DNA from: Neoroseomonas soli
Lineage (GTDB): Bacteria; Pseudomonadota; Alphaproteobacteria; Acetobacterales; Acetobacteraceae
Assembly: GCF_018129065.1 (NCBI RefSeq)
Contig: NZ_JAAEDM010000047.1
Coordinates: 1-37,793 of the forward strand
Reading direction: 5' to 3'
DNA length: 37,793 nucleotides
The notes under the pieces: model-generated
Told to the model about the DNA's origin: nothing
The model's database searches: none
Seen by the model: only the letters and a program-made list of their open reading frames with translations
In this document: positions 1 to 8,010 of the stretch, piece after piece
Layout of the letters: each line of letters opens with the position of its first letter
Position numbering within the stretch: the stretch's first letter is position 1
Program-made: the position numbers and the translations under genes

Positions 1-1
1 C

Positions 2-1627
2 CATGCGCGTGCGGAGAGCCGGCTTGCGGCCATCGAGCCGCAACTCGCACGCCTCGGCTCCGACCGCGCCGAGGCCGAGGCCCTCCTGGAAGCGGCCTGG
101 CAGGCGGTGGCGGCGCTGCCGGACCTAGCCGCGCTGCGCGCCGCCGCCGAGGAAGGCGGCCGCGCCGAATCCCGCGCCCAGGCCGCCGAGCACACCGCCC
201 GCGAGGCCCGCCGCGCCGCCGAGGCCACCGCGAAAGGTGCGCGCCAGCACGAGAGCACCCTCGCTGCCCGCGCCGCCGAGGCCGAGAGCCGGCTGGCGGC
301 GCTGGAGCCGCAACTCGCCCGTCTCGCCGTCGAACTCGCGGAAGCGGAGGCGACCCACGCGGAAGCCGTGGCCGCCGCGGCCGGGCTGCCGGACCTCGAC
401 GCCCTGCGCGCGGCGGTGACGACGGCGCGTGACGCCCTGGCCGCCGCCCGCGCCGCCGAGGTGCAGGCGCGCAGCGACATCGCCGCGCTTTCCGCCGAGG
501 CCCAACGTGTGGTCGCGCGGCTCGCCGCGGTCGGCGAGGAAGCCGCGCTCTGGACCACGCGCGGGGAGGATGCCGAGGCGCGGGTCGTGGAACTCCGCCG
601 CCGCAGCGCCGAGGCCCAGACCGAACGCGACGGGCTGGCCGAAGCGCCGGAGTTCGCGGGCGCCCGGCGGCGGGAGGCCTCCGGCCTGCTGGCCGAATGC
701 GAAGCCACCCACGCCGCCGCCGCCAAGGCGCTGGCCGAGGCCGAGAACCGCCTGCGCACCGCCGGCGAGGCACGCCGCAAGGCCGACGCCATCTTCGCCT
801 CCGCCCGCGAGGGCCAGGTGCGCACCGAGGGCGCCGCCGAAGCCGCCGTGACCGCCGAGGAAGCCGTCGCGGCCCGCATCGAGGAGCGCCTCGGCGAGGG
901 TGCGGAACTGCCGCCGGCGCCGGAGGAACTCTCCGACACCGCGGAGGAGAAGGCCCGCCGCAAGGTCGAGCGCCTGGCGCGGGAGCGCGAGGAGATGGGC
1001 CCCGTCAACCTCCGCGCCGAGATCGAGGTCGCGGAGATCGAGGAGCGCATCAGGCAGATCGGCTCCGACCGCGAGGAGGTGCAGGCGGCGATCGCCAAGC
1101 TGCGCGGGTCCATCGGCCACCTGAACCGCGAGGGGCGCGAGCGGCTGCGCGAGGTCTTCGACCGCGTCGATGCCGAGTTCCGGCAGTTGTTCAGTCGGTT
1201 GTTCGGCGGCGGGCGGGCGCATCTGGCGCTGGTGGGCTCCGATGACCCGCTGGAGGCGGGGCTCGAGATCTATGCCGAACCGCCCGGAAAGAAGCTCGCG
1301 ACGCTGTCGCTGCTCTCGGGTGGCGAGCAGGCGCTGACGGCGCTGTCGCTGATCTTCGCGGTGTTCCGCTGCCAGCCGGCGCCGGTCTGCGTGCTGGACG
1401 AGGTGGACGCGCCGCTCGACGACGCCAACGTGGAACGTCTCTGCGACCTGCTCGACGCCATGGCGGCCGAAAGCGGGACGCGCTTCCTCGTCGTCACCCA
1501 CCATCCGCTGACCATGGCGCGCATGCACCGTCTCTACGGCGTGACGATGCAGGAACGCGGCGTGTCGCGGCTGCTGAGCGTGGATCTCGGCCAGGCGGTG
1601 CAGATGGCGGAGGGGCCGCCGGCCTGA
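2..1627 (+). CDS. smc: Chromosome segregation protein SMC, C-terminal part (5' end outside window)
   Basis: This is the 3' portion of the SMC ATPase that organises and segregates the chromosome with ScpA/ScpB. The frame is open from base 2, so the N-terminal Walker A head and most of the hinge side lie upstream. About 330 residues of Ala/Glu/Arg-rich coiled coil come first. The C-terminal head half follows: the ABC signature [11 protein letters not shown], the Walker B/D-loop [12 protein letters not shown] and the switch histidine in VVTHH. The coiled coil contains a 90-residue internal repeat: [15 protein letters not shown] near base 11 recurs as [15 protein letters not shown] near base 281, and [10 protein letters not shown] recurs as [10 protein letters not shown], both exactly 270 bp apart. 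The family assignment is very secure. The only uncertainty is the missing 5' end. Confidence 0.95.
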   Translation, partial: HARAESRLAAIEPQLARLGSDRAEAEALLEAAWQAVAALPDLAALRAAAEEGGRAESRAQAAEHTAREARRAAEATAKGARQHESTLAARAAEAESRLAALEPQLARLAVELAEAEATHAEAVAAAAGLPDLDALRAAVTTARDALAAARAAEVQARSDIAALSAEAQRVVARLAAVGEEAALWTTRGEDAEARVVELRRRSAEAQTERDGLAEAPEFAGARRREASGLLAECEATHAAAAKALAEAENRLRTAGEARRKADAIFASAREGQVRTEGAAEAAVTAEEAVAARIEERLGEGAELPPAPEELSDTAEEKARRKVERLAREREEMGPVNLRAEIEVAEIEERIRQIGSDREEVQAAIAKLRGSIGHLNREGRERLREVFDRVDAEFRQLFSRLFGGGRAHLALVGSDDPLEAGLEIYAEPPGKKLATLSLLSGGEQALTALSLIFAVFRCQPAPVCVLDEVDAPLDDANVERLCDLLDAMAAESGTRFLVVTHHPLTMARMHRLYGVTMQERGVSRLLSVDLGQAVQMAEGPPA

Positions 1628-1667
1628 TCCGGCCGGCCTGCTCCGCGCCTGCAGCTTGGCCTGTAAA

Positions 1668-1682
1668 GTTCCTGTTATGTTC
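1668..1682. promoter_or_regulatory. Candidate SOS box (LexA site), GTTC-N7-GTTC
   Basis: GTTC at 1668-1671 and GTTC at 1679-1682 are separated by exactly 7 bases. This matches the direct-repeat LexA operator GTTC-N7-GTTC known from alphaproteobacteria. It lies in the AT-richer stretch between smc and the VOC gene, 57 bp upstream of that gene's ATG, which is a promoter position. An exact 8-base match could occur about once by chance in a window this size, so this remains a candidate. Confidence 0.45.
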
Positions 1683-1738
1683 TGGTTTTCGGTGCAGGGT
1701 CGTGCCAAGGTCCCGGCCTTCGGCACAGGAGGACCGCC

Positions 1739-2203
1739 ATGACCGTCTCGCCCATCCCCGCCGGCTACCGTTCCGTCACGCCTTATCTGTGCGTCGATGG
1801 CGCGGCCCGGGCGATCGAGTTCTACGTGAAGGTCTTCGGCGCGAAGGAGCGCATGCGCCTGACCACGCCCGAAGGCGGCGTCGGCCACGCGGAGATCGAG
1901 ATCGGCGACTCGGTCGTCATGCTCGGCGATCCATGGCCCGAGGGCGGGTTTACCGCACCCGCCGGCACCACGACGGCCATCATGGTCCACGTCTACGTGG
2001 AAGACGCCGACGCGGTCTTCGCCCGCGCACTGGCCGCCGGGGCGGACATCGTCCAGCCGATCGAGACACGCTTCTATGGCGACCGGGGCGGCACCATCCG
2101 CGACCCCTTCGGCCAGCGCTGGCACATCGCCACCCATGTCGAGGACGTATCCGAGGACGAGGTCCGCCGCCGCCTCGCCGCCATGTCGCCTGCCAACGCA
2201 TAA
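1739..2203 (+). CDS. VOC family protein (PhnB/glyoxalase-like)
   Basis: A 154-residue vicinal-oxygen-chelate fold protein. The N-terminal module has the typical YLCVDGAARAIEFYVKVFGA start followed by GGVGHAEIEIGDSVVMLGD. The second module has VHVYVEDADAVFARALAAGA and ends in RDPFGQRWHIATHVED. This arrangement is typical of the PhnB-like branch. Members act as dioxygenases, isomerases or antibiotic-binding proteins, and the substrate cannot be told from sequence. The ATG at 1739 is preceded by AGGAGG (1727-1732), a strong ribosome binding site. The gene stands alone between smc and the F0 operon. A candidate LexA box upstream hints at DNA-damage control, which is inference. Confidence 0.88.
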   Translation: MTVSPIPAGYRSVTPYLCVDGAARAIEFYVKVFGAKERMRLTTPEGGVGHAEIEIGDSVVMLGDPWPEGGFTAPAGTTTAIMVHVYVEDADAVFARALAAGADIVQPIETRFYGDRGGTIRDPFGQRWHIATHVEDVSEDEVRRRLAAMSPANA

Positions 2204-2239
2204 TGCCGGAAAATCCGGGAAATGCGGCGCGGCGCGCGC

Positions 2240-2268
2240 TTGACAGGTCAGGTACCCACCCGTAAAGC
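2240..2268 (+). promoter_or_regulatory. Probable sigma-70 promoter of the F0 ATP synthase operon
   Basis: A perfect -35 hexamer TTGACA (2240-2245) is followed after 17 bp by TAAAGC (2263-2268), a partial -10 match. Transcription would start near 2275, about 33 bp before the atpI GTG. No competing start site was seen in the 104-bp gap. Confidence 0.5.
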
Positions 2269-2307
2269 GCGGCCTGCCTTCCGGCGGAGTTCCGCCAGGG
2301 AGCGAAG

Positions 2308-2604
2308 GTGGACGAGCGCAGCGAGTTCGAGGATCGGTTGCGGCAGGCCAGGGCCCGCGAGGGCCTGGACAAGCGCCCGGAAGGGCGTGGGCAACTGCCG
2401 CAGGGCCCCTGGGGCATCGGACTGCGCGCGGGGGTCGAGGTATTCTCGGCCCTGGTCGTGGGCATCGGTCTCGGCTTCGCGCTGGACCGCTGGCTCGGGA
2501 CCTGGCCTTGGCTCTTCCTGGTGTTCTTCGTCATGGGCAGCGCGGCCGGGGTCATGAACGTCTACCGATTGTTCAACCCACGAACACGCCCGCGCAGTGA
2601 TTGA
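2308..2604 (+). CDS. atpI: ATP synthase protein I (AtpI/AtpZ-type)
   Basis: A 98-residue small membrane protein. A charged N-terminus (about 35 residues) is followed by two hydrophobic segments, roughly residues 40-60 and 66-88, with the hairpin motif GFALDRWLGTWPWLFLVFF typical of the AtpI/AtpZ family. Family members help assemble the c-ring or carry Mg2+ at the head of F0 operons. The start is GTG at 2308 with AGGGAG at 2297-2302. It is the first gene of the operon, 22 bp upstream of atpB, which supports the assignment. Confidence 0.85.
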   Translation: MDERSEFEDRLRQARAREGLDKRPEGRGQLPQGPWGIGLRAGVEVFSALVVGIGLGFALDRWLGTWPWLFLVFFVMGSAAGVMNVYRLFNPRTRPRSD

Positions 2605-2626
2605 TTGACGGACGGGGGACCTGCCG

Positions 2627-3382
2627 GTGGCCGTTGAAGGCAAGACGATCGACGCGCTCAGCCAGTTCGAGCTCTCTCCCGTGCTCGGCGTCTTCGGTGA
2701 CGCCGTGTCGTTCAGCCAGTCGAACCTGTTCATGGTCATCGCCGTCGCGCTGACCTTCGGGCTGATGAGCGCGACCGCGACGCGCGGCGCGCTGGTCCCG
2801 GGCCGCCTCCAGGCGCTCGGCGAATCCGCCTATGAATTCATCGCCGGCATGGTGCGCGACCAGGTGGGCGACGAGGGCAAGAAGTACTTCCCCTTCGTCT
2901 TCTCCATCTTCATGTTCGTGCTGTTCGGCAACCTGCTGGGCATGCTGCCCTACGCCTTCACCTTCACCTCCCACATCGCCGTGACGCTGACGCTCGCGGT
3001 GGTGGTGTGGCTGGCGGTGACCGTGATCGCGCTGCAGCGCCACGGCATGCACTTCTTCACCTACTTCTTCCCCGAGGGCGCGCCGGTCTGGCTGGCGCCG
3101 ATCATCATCCCGGTCGAGATCATCTCCTACCTCTCCCGCATGGTGAGCCTCTCGGTCCGTCTTTTCGCGAACATGGTCGCGGGCCACGTCATGCTGAAGG
3201 TGTTCGCCACCTTCGTCGTGCTGCTCGGCGGCCTCGGCGCGGTCGGCCCCTTCGTGGCCGCCATGCCGCTCGCGGTGAATGTCGCCCTGGTCGGGTTCGA
3301 ATTCCTGGTGGCCTTCCTGCAGGCCTACGTCTTCGCGATCCTCACCAGCATCTACCTGCACGACGCGGTGCACCTGCACTGA
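2627..3382 (+). CDS. atpB: F0F1 ATP synthase subunit a
   Basis: A 251-residue polytopic inner-membrane protein forming the proton half-channels of F0. The hallmark region SRMVSLSVRLFANMVAGH carries the essential arginine that faces the c-ring carboxylate. EIISYLSRM precedes it, and the C-terminus FLQAYVFAILTSIYL is characteristic. The start is GTG at 2627, with a purine-rich GGGGGA stretch about 8 bp upstream. Length and membrane pattern match alphaproteobacterial AtpB. It is followed by atpE after a 70-bp gap. Confidence 0.97.
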   Translation: MAVEGKTIDALSQFELSPVLGVFGDAVSFSQSNLFMVIAVALTFGLMSATATRGALVPGRLQALGESAYEFIAGMVRDQVGDEGKKYFPFVFSIFMFVLFGNLLGMLPYAFTFTSHIAVTLTLAVVVWLAVTVIALQRHGMHFFTYFFPEGAPVWLAPIIIPVEIISYLSRMVSLSVRLFANMVAGHVMLKVFATFVVLLGGLGAVGPFVAAMPLAVNVALVGFEFLVAFLQAYVFAILTSIYLHDAVHLH

Positions 3383-3452
3383 CCCGCCATGTGACCGGGG
3401 TGCTCTTGTCACCGCGTACGTACAGAACTCCATGTAAGGAAGGACGAGTATC

Positions 3453-3677
3453 ATGGAAGTCGCCGCCGCGAAGGCCCTCGGGGCCGGTATTGCCGTCATC
3501 GCTCTCTTCGGCGTTGGTCTCGGCATCGGCAACATCTTCTCCTCGCTGATCACCAGCGTGGCGCGCAACCCGGGCGCCCGCGACGCGGTCTTCCCGATCG
3601 GCATCCTGGGCTTCGCGCTGACGGAAGCCGTCGCGCTCTTCGCCCTGCTGATCGCCTTCCTCATCCTGTTCGCCTGA
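3453..3677 (+). CDS. atpE: F0F1 ATP synthase subunit c
   Basis: A 74-residue proteolipid forming the rotor ring of F0. It has two transmembrane helices joined by the polar loop ARNPGAR (R38-N39-P40). The ion-carrying glutamate is E58, in [14 protein letters not shown]. The residues around E58 look like a proton-type site; I see no extra Na+-ligand signature. AAGGAAGGA about 8 bp upstream of the ATG is a strong ribosome binding site, as expected for the subunit needed in highest copy number. It sits between atpB and the b' gene. Confidence 0.97.
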   Translation: MEVAAAKALGAGIAVIALFGVGLGIGNIFSSLITSVARNPGARDAVFPIGILGFALTEAVALFALLIAFLILFA

Positions 3678-3766
3678 TCCTTCGTGCCGCCGCGCGCCCC
3701 GCACGGGGCCGCGGCGGCCGATCGGCTCCACCCGGGCGCCTTCGGCCCGGGCCTGAAGGCGAGGAG

Positions 3767-4378
3767 ATGACGGCGATGCGCCGAGTGATGACTCTGGCGG
3801 CCCTTGCCGCCACCCTGCCCACCCTGGCGATGGCGGCGAGCTCCTCGGCGGTGCCCGTGGACGGCATGCCGCAGCTCGCCTTCGGCCATCCCACCCAGGG
3901 CCGCCTGCTGGTCGGCCAGGTAGTCTGGCAGCTCCTGATTTTCATCGCGCTCGTGTACATGATGGCGAAGGTCGCGCTGCCGCGCGTCGGCGCCGTCATC
4001 GAGGAGCGCCACAACCGGATCGCCGCCGACCTCGAGGCCGCCCAGGCCGCGAAGGCGACGGCCGACGCCGCCATGGCCGCGCACCGCGCGGCGACCGAGG
4101 CAGCGCGGGCCGAGGCGCGCGCTTCCGTGGCCGCCGCCGTGCACGCCGCGCAGTCCGAGGCCGACGCCAAGGCCGCGGTGCTGAACACCCGGCTCAATGC
4201 GCAGATCGCCGAGGCCGAGGCGAGGATCGACGCCGCCCGCACTTCCGCCATGGGCGCGCTGCGCGGCGTCGCGGCCGACACGGCCGAGGCGCTGGTGTTG
4301 CGCCTGGTCGGCAAGGCCGACCGCGTGGCGGTCGAAGCGGCGGTCGGGCGCGAACTCGCGACCCGCGGGAGGGCGTGA
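3767..4378 (+). CDS. atpG: F0F1 ATP synthase subunit b' (second peripheral-stalk subunit)
   Basis: A protein of about 200 residues. It has a signal-like hydrophobic N-terminus (residues about 5-23), a membrane anchor VVWQLLIFIALVYMMAKVALPRVG, and then a long Ala/Glu/Arg coiled coil that forms the peripheral stalk with subunit b. Alphaproteobacteria and photosynthetic bacteria carry this b/b' pair. ATG codons occur at 3767, 3776 and 3788. The GAGGAG at 3761-3766 touches the first ATG but lies 9 bp before the second, so initiation at 3776 is likelier. The stop overlaps the start of subunit b (TGATG). Confidence 0.92.
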   Translation: MTAMRRVMTLAALAATLPTLAMAASSSAVPVDGMPQLAFGHPTQGRLLVGQVVWQLLIFIALVYMMAKVALPRVGAVIEERHNRIAADLEAAQAAKATADAAMAAHRAATEAARAEARASVAAAVHAAQSEADAKAAVLNTRLNAQIAEAEARIDAARTSAMGALRGVAADTAEALVLRLVGKADRVAVEAAVGRELATRGRA

Positions 4379-4884
4379 TGCACAGCTACGAGCACTTCTG
4401 GCTCGACCCGAAGTTCTGGGTCGCCGTCTCCTTCGTCCTGTTCTTCGTGCTACTCGGCAAGAAGATCTGGGGCGTGCTGACCGGCGCCCTGGACGGCAAG
4501 GCCGATCGCATCCGCCGTCAGCTCGCCGAGGCCGCCGACCTGCGTGCCCAGGCTGAGCAGATGCTCCACGCCGCCGAGGCCGAGCGCACCGCCGCGGCGA
4601 AGGAAGCCGAGGAGCTGCTGGCCCGTGCACGCGAGGAGGCGAACCGCCTCGCCGCCGCCGCCGCCGCCGAGGCCGAGGCCGCCGCGAAGCGCCGCGAACG
4701 GATGGCGATGGACCGCATCGCCGCCGCCGAGGCGAGCGCCATCACGGACGTCCGCCATGCCGCGGCCGAAGTGGCCGGTGCGGCCGCCCGCACCGTGCTT
4801 GCGGACACGCTCGACGCCTCCGCCGATGCGACGCTGATCGATCGCAGCGTCGCCGACCTGTCGAAGGCCCTGCGCGCGGCCTGA
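4378..4884 (+). CDS. atpF: F0F1 ATP synthase subunit b
   Basis: A 168-residue stator subunit. It has a short N-terminus, one transmembrane helix (KFWVAVSFVLFFVLLGKKIW, near residues 11-30), then a continuous coiled coil rich in Ala, Glu and Arg that reaches to F1. I choose ATG 4378, which overlaps the b' stop by one base (TGATG) and has GGGAGGG at 4367-4373. A GTG one codon earlier is possible. It is the last gene of the F0 operon, followed at once by a hairpin terminator. The F1 genes are not in this window. Confidence 0.95.
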   Translation: MHSYEHFWLDPKFWVAVSFVLFFVLLGKKIWGVLTGALDGKADRIRRQLAEAADLRAQAEQMLHAAEAERTAAAKEAEELLARAREEANRLAAAAAAEAEAAAKRRERMAMDRIAAAEASAITDVRHAAAEVAGAAARTVLADTLDASADATLIDRSVADLSKALRAA

Positions 4885-4910
4885 TCCGCGCCGGCACGAG
4901 CCACCCTGCG

Positions 4911-4944
4911 AAGGGCGCCGTTCCTCCGGGAGCGGCGCCCTTTT
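4911..4944 (+). terminator. Rho-independent terminator of the F0 operon
   Basis: Perfect stem GGGCGCCG (4913-4920) / CGGCGCCC (4933-4940) around a 12-base loop, followed by TTTT (4941-4944). Including the flanking AA/TT pairs the stem is 10 bp. It lies 27 bp after the atpF stop. Confidence 0.88.
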
Positions 4945-5043
4945 GCTTTCCTGGGCGAGTGGAAGGCAGCGGCCGCGCTGGATGTTCCGCGCCGCGGCCT
5001 TGTTCTAATGTGCCGCCACTCAACGCCAGGGAAGAAGAGTCCC

Positions 5044-6624
5044 ATGTCCAGCCGTTTCGCCCTCGCCGCGGCGCTCGCCGCCTCGACAATCCTCGCCGCC
5101 CCCGCCTCGGCCAACGTCTTCCGCTGGGCCAATGACGGCGACACCAACTCCATGGATCCCTACACGCGGCAGGAAACCTTCCTGCTGTCGTTCAACGCCA
5201 ACATCTACGAACCGCTGGTCCGCCGCGACACGCAGATGCGCGTGGAGCCGGCGCTGGCCGAGCGGTGGGAGAACATCTCCCCCACCGTCTGGCGCTTCCA
5301 CCTGCGCCGCAACGTGAAGTTCTCCGACGGCACGCCCTTCACCGCCGACGACGTGGTGTTCAGCGCCCAGCGCGCGCGTGCCCAGGGTTCCAACATCCAG
5401 GGCGTGCTTGCCTCGGTGAAGGAAGTCCGCCGGGTCGACGACTACACGGTGGACTTCGAGACCACCGTCCCGAATCCGATCCTGCTCCAGGAGATCACCA
5501 ACTGGGGCATGATGAGCCGTGCCTGGTCCGACCGGAACAATGCCGCGCGACCGGCCGACCTGACCTCCCGCGAGGAGAACTTCGCCACCCGCAACGCGAT
5601 GGGCACGGGCCCGTTCCTGTTGCAGTCGCGCGAACCGGACCGCCGCACCGTGCTGGTGCCGAACCCGAATTGGTGGGACACGCCGCGCCACAACCTGACG
5701 CGCGTCGAGTTCAACGTCATCTCGAACGACGCGACGCGCGTCGCCGCGCTGCTCTCGGGCGAGCTCGACTTCGTCTACACCGTGCCGCCGCAGGACGTTG
5801 AGCGCATCCGCCGCTCGCCCGGCGTCAGCATCATGCAGGGGCCGGAACTGCGGACGATCTTCCTCGGCATGGACCAGATGCGGCCGCAGCTGCTGAAGTC
5901 CGACGTGCAGGGCAAGAACCCGTTCCAGGACGTGCGCGTGCGCCGCGCGATGCTGCTCGCGATCGACGTCAACGCCATCCAGCGCACGGTCATGCGCGGC
6001 CAGTCGCGGCCGTCGAACCTGCTCTACGGGCCGGGCGTGAACGGCTTCCTCGAAGCCGATGATGTTCGCCCGGCGGTGAACATCAACGAAGGCAAGCGCC
6101 TGCTGGCCGAGGCAGGCTACCCGAACGGCTTCGGCGTCACGCTCGACTGCCCGAACGACCGCTACGTGAACGACGAGGCGATCTGCACAGCGATCACGGC
6201 GATGCTGGCCCGCGTCGGCATCCGGGTGACGCTCGCGGCGCAGACCCGCGCGCGCTACTTCGCCGAGATCAACGCGCCGCGCTTCAACACCTCCTTCTAC
6301 ATGCTGGGGTGGACGCCCTCGACGTCCGACGCGCACAACGCGCTCTACAACCTGGCGGCGACGCGTGACGGGGCGCGCGGCGTCTTCAACAGCGCCGGCT
6401 ACTCGAACCCGCGGTTCGACACGCTGGTGGACCGCATCGCAGTGGAGACCGATGCGGCGCAGCGCCAGCGGCTGATCTCCGAGGCGAGCCAGGTGCTGCG
6501 CGACGACGTCGCCTTCATCCCGCTGCACCAGCAGCAGATCGTGTGGGCGGTGCGCCAGGGCTGGACGGTGGTGCAGACCGCCGACAACTACTTCGCGCTT
6601 CGGCACGTCCGGCGCGGGCAGTAA
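5044..6624 (+). CDS. ABC transporter substrate-binding protein, family 5 (peptide/nickel/glycoside type)
   Basis: A periplasmic binding protein of 526 residues. An N-terminal signal peptide (hydrophobic core after SSRF, cleavage near APASA-N) is followed by the SBP_bac_5 pattern. This includes PALAERWE, the RRNVKFSDGTPFTADDVVFS block, the GTGPF motif, and the C-terminal LRDDVAFIPLHQQQIVWA. The family delivers oligopeptides, glutathione, nickel or sugars to an ABC permease, and the ligand cannot be assigned here. The start at ATG 5044 is preferred over 5008 because AGGGAAGAAG (from 5028) precedes it and the signal peptide then begins at once. No permease or ATPase genes are adjacent, so it is an orphan receptor within this window. 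Confidence 0.93.
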   Translation: MSSRFALAAALAASTILAAPASANVFRWANDGDTNSMDPYTRQETFLLSFNANIYEPLVRRDTQMRVEPALAERWENISPTVWRFHLRRNVKFSDGTPFTADDVVFSAQRARAQGSNIQGVLASVKEVRRVDDYTVDFETTVPNPILLQEITNWGMMSRAWSDRNNAARPADLTSREENFATRNAMGTGPFLLQSREPDRRTVLVPNPNWWDTPRHNLTRVEFNVISNDATRVAALLSGELDFVYTVPPQDVERIRRSPGVSIMQGPELRTIFLGMDQMRPQLLKSDVQGKNPFQDVRVRRAMLLAIDVNAIQRTVMRGQSRPSNLLYGPGVNGFLEADDVRPAVNINEGKRLLAEAGYPNGFGVTLDCPNDRYVNDEAICTAITAMLARVGIRVTLAAQTRARYFAEINAPRFNTSFYMLGWTPSTSDAHNALYNLAATRDGARGVFNSAGYSNPRFDTLVDRIAVETDAAQRQRLISEASQVLRDDVAFIPLHQQQIVWAVRQGWTVVQTADNYFALRHVRRGQ

Positions 6625-6630
6625 GCCATC

Positions 6631-6743
6631 AGGGGGCCTTGCCCCCTCGATCGCCCCCAAGAATGCCCTTGGGACCCGAATCGGTTCCCAAAGGCCCTTC
6701 GGCCTTTGGCGGGGAGATCACGAGAGGGGCGGCGCCCCTCTCG
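6631..6743. repeat. Cluster of intergenic palindromes (REP-like hairpins)
   Basis: Four hairpins are packed into about 110 bp: AGGGGGC/GCCCCCT (6631-6647, loop CTT); an imperfect TTGGGACCCG/CGGTTCCCAA (6669-6691); CCAAAGGCC/GGCCTTTGG (6688-6709); and CGAGAGGGGC/GCCCCTCTCG (6721-6743, 3-base loop). There is no T-run, so these are not classic terminators. The second and third share bases and are mutually exclusive. The dense stacking resembles dispersed intergenic repeats of high-GC alphaproteobacteria. Confidence 0.6.
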
Positions 6744-6823
6744 GACCTTCGCCGCAGGAGCGACTTCCGTCCGCGCAGGCTCACGGCGACCGCTCTGGCC
6801 ATTCGTTCTCGCGAGCATCTTCA

Positions 6824-6851
6824 CCCGATCAGATGATTCCACCTGATCGGG
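6824..6851. repeat. Inverted repeat between convergent genes, possible bidirectional terminator
   Basis: CCCGATCAG (6824-6832) and CTGATCGGG (6843-6851) form a perfect 9-bp stem around a 10-base loop, 8 bp downstream of the stop of the minus-strand Bug gene. The core resembles, from memory, a widespread alphaproteobacterial palindromic intergenic element. The following CCTTTCT is only a weak T-tract. Confidence 0.5.
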
Positions 6852-6858
6852 ATCCTTT

Positions 6859-7833
6859 CTAATCCGCCCGTGCGCCGGATGCGCGCACCGCCTCCCGCCA
6901 CCGCGCGCTCTCGCCCGCGACGAAAGCCGGCAGTTCCGCGCGCGGGATCGGCATCGGATCGAAGGCGCGCTCGCGGAACAGCGACGCCATTTCCGGCCCA
7001 CCCAACGCCTTGCGCGTCTCCGCGTCGATGCGCGCCACCACCGGCTCGGGCGTGCCACGCAGCGCGAAGAGGCCGGTCCAGTTCACCGACAGGAAGCCCG
7101 GCAGTGCCGTCGCGATCGGCGGCACGCCCGGCAGCGCCGCGTTCTCGCGCTCGGACGCCACGCCGAGGGCGCGGATCGCGCCGCCGCGCACCTGCGGGAG
7201 CGCCGTGCCCAGCCCGTCGAACATCATCGGCACATTGCCCGCGACCAGGTCCGTCATGGCGGGGGCGCTGCCGCGATAGGGCACGTGCGTCATGTCCACG
7301 CCGACGGCGGCGCGGAACATCTCCCCGGTCAGGTGCAACTGCGATCCGGTACCGGAGGAACCGTAGTTGATCCGCCCCGGATTGGCCCGGATATGCGCGA
7401 TCAGTTCCGGCAGCGTCGCCATCGGAAGCACGCGAGGATTCACCACCAGCACGTTGGGCTGCTGCGCCAGCATCGCGACCGGCACGAAATCCGTGTCCGG
7501 GTCGAAGGGCAGGCGCGCGTAGAGCGCCTTGTTGATGCAGATGAGCGAGGCGGTCGCCACCAGCAGCGTATGGCCGTCCGGCTCGGCGCGGGCGAAGGCC
7601 TCGCCCGCCACGGTGCCGCCGGCGCCGCCACGGTTGTCGATCACCACCGGCTGGCCGAGGGCCACGGAAAGCCGCTCCCCGATCGCACGCGCCAGGATGT
7701 CGGTGGTGCCGCCCGCGGCGAAGGGCACCAGGATGCGGATGGGCCGGCTCGGGAAGCCGACCTGCGCGCGCGCCGGGGCGGTAAGGGCGGCGCCGGCCAG
7801 CGCCAGGGCGGTACGCCGTGCAATCGGGGTCAT
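6859..7833 (-). CDS. Bug-family tripartite tricarboxylate transporter substrate-binding protein
   Basis: A periplasmic receptor of 324 residues. A signal sequence (ARRTALALAGAALTAPARAQ) precedes FPSRPIRILVPFAAGGTTDILAR. Then come the Bug hallmarks VVIDNRGGAGGTVAGE and AEPDGHTLLVATAS, the middle block NYGSSGTGSQLHLTGEMF and the MTHVPYRGSAPAMTDLVAGNV block. These proteins bind carboxylates or other small acids for TctAB-type permeases, and none is encoded nearby. An upstream in-frame ATG at 7923 exists. I choose 7833 because AAGGAGA lies just upstream and the signal peptide starts there. It is separated from the MmgE/PrpD gene by 177 bp, so it may have its own promoter. Confidence 0.93.
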   Translation of the reverse strand: MTPIARRTALALAGAALTAPARAQVGFPSRPIRILVPFAAGGTTDILARAIGERLSVALGQPVVIDNRGGAGGTVAGEAFARAEPDGHTLLVATASLICINKALYARLPFDPDTDFVPVAMLAQQPNVLVVNPRVLPMATLPELIAHIRANPGRINYGSSGTGSQLHLTGEMFRAAVGVDMTHVPYRGSAPAMTDLVAGNVPMMFDGLGTALPQVRGGAIRALGVASERENAALPGVPPIATALPGFLSVNWTGLFALRGTPEPVVARIDAETRKALGGPEMASLFRERAFDPMPIPRAELPAFVAGESARWREAVRASGARAD

Positions 7834-8010
7834 GGGCTCGTCTCCTTGTTCAAGGACGCAGTCCGGCATCCTGCCAGCGAAGTTCGCCGCATCGGCAGCG
7901 AATGCGGCGGACAGGCAGGCCATCGAAAGCAGGGGCTGGCGGCTCGGGAACGACGTTCGCGGGACTTCGTAAGCAGGGCACCGGGACGGTTTCCGGTCGG
8001 TCGGGACGCA

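Noticed and set aside
125..2137. 670-codon open frame on the minus strand across smc and the VOC gene
   Set aside because: Arises from high GC third-position bias. The plus-strand frames carry clear SMC and VOC motifs, while the minus frame is low-complexity Arg/Gly/His-rich with no family resemblance.
2573..4630. 685-codon minus-strand frame over the F0 operon
   Set aside because: It is antisense to five certain ATP synthase genes. Composition is typical of a GC-driven shadow.
6631..6647. AGGGGGC/GCCCCCT hairpin as a rho-independent terminator
   Set aside because: It is well placed after the binding-protein gene but lacks any T-run, and sits in a run of similar palindromes. Listed as a repeat instead.
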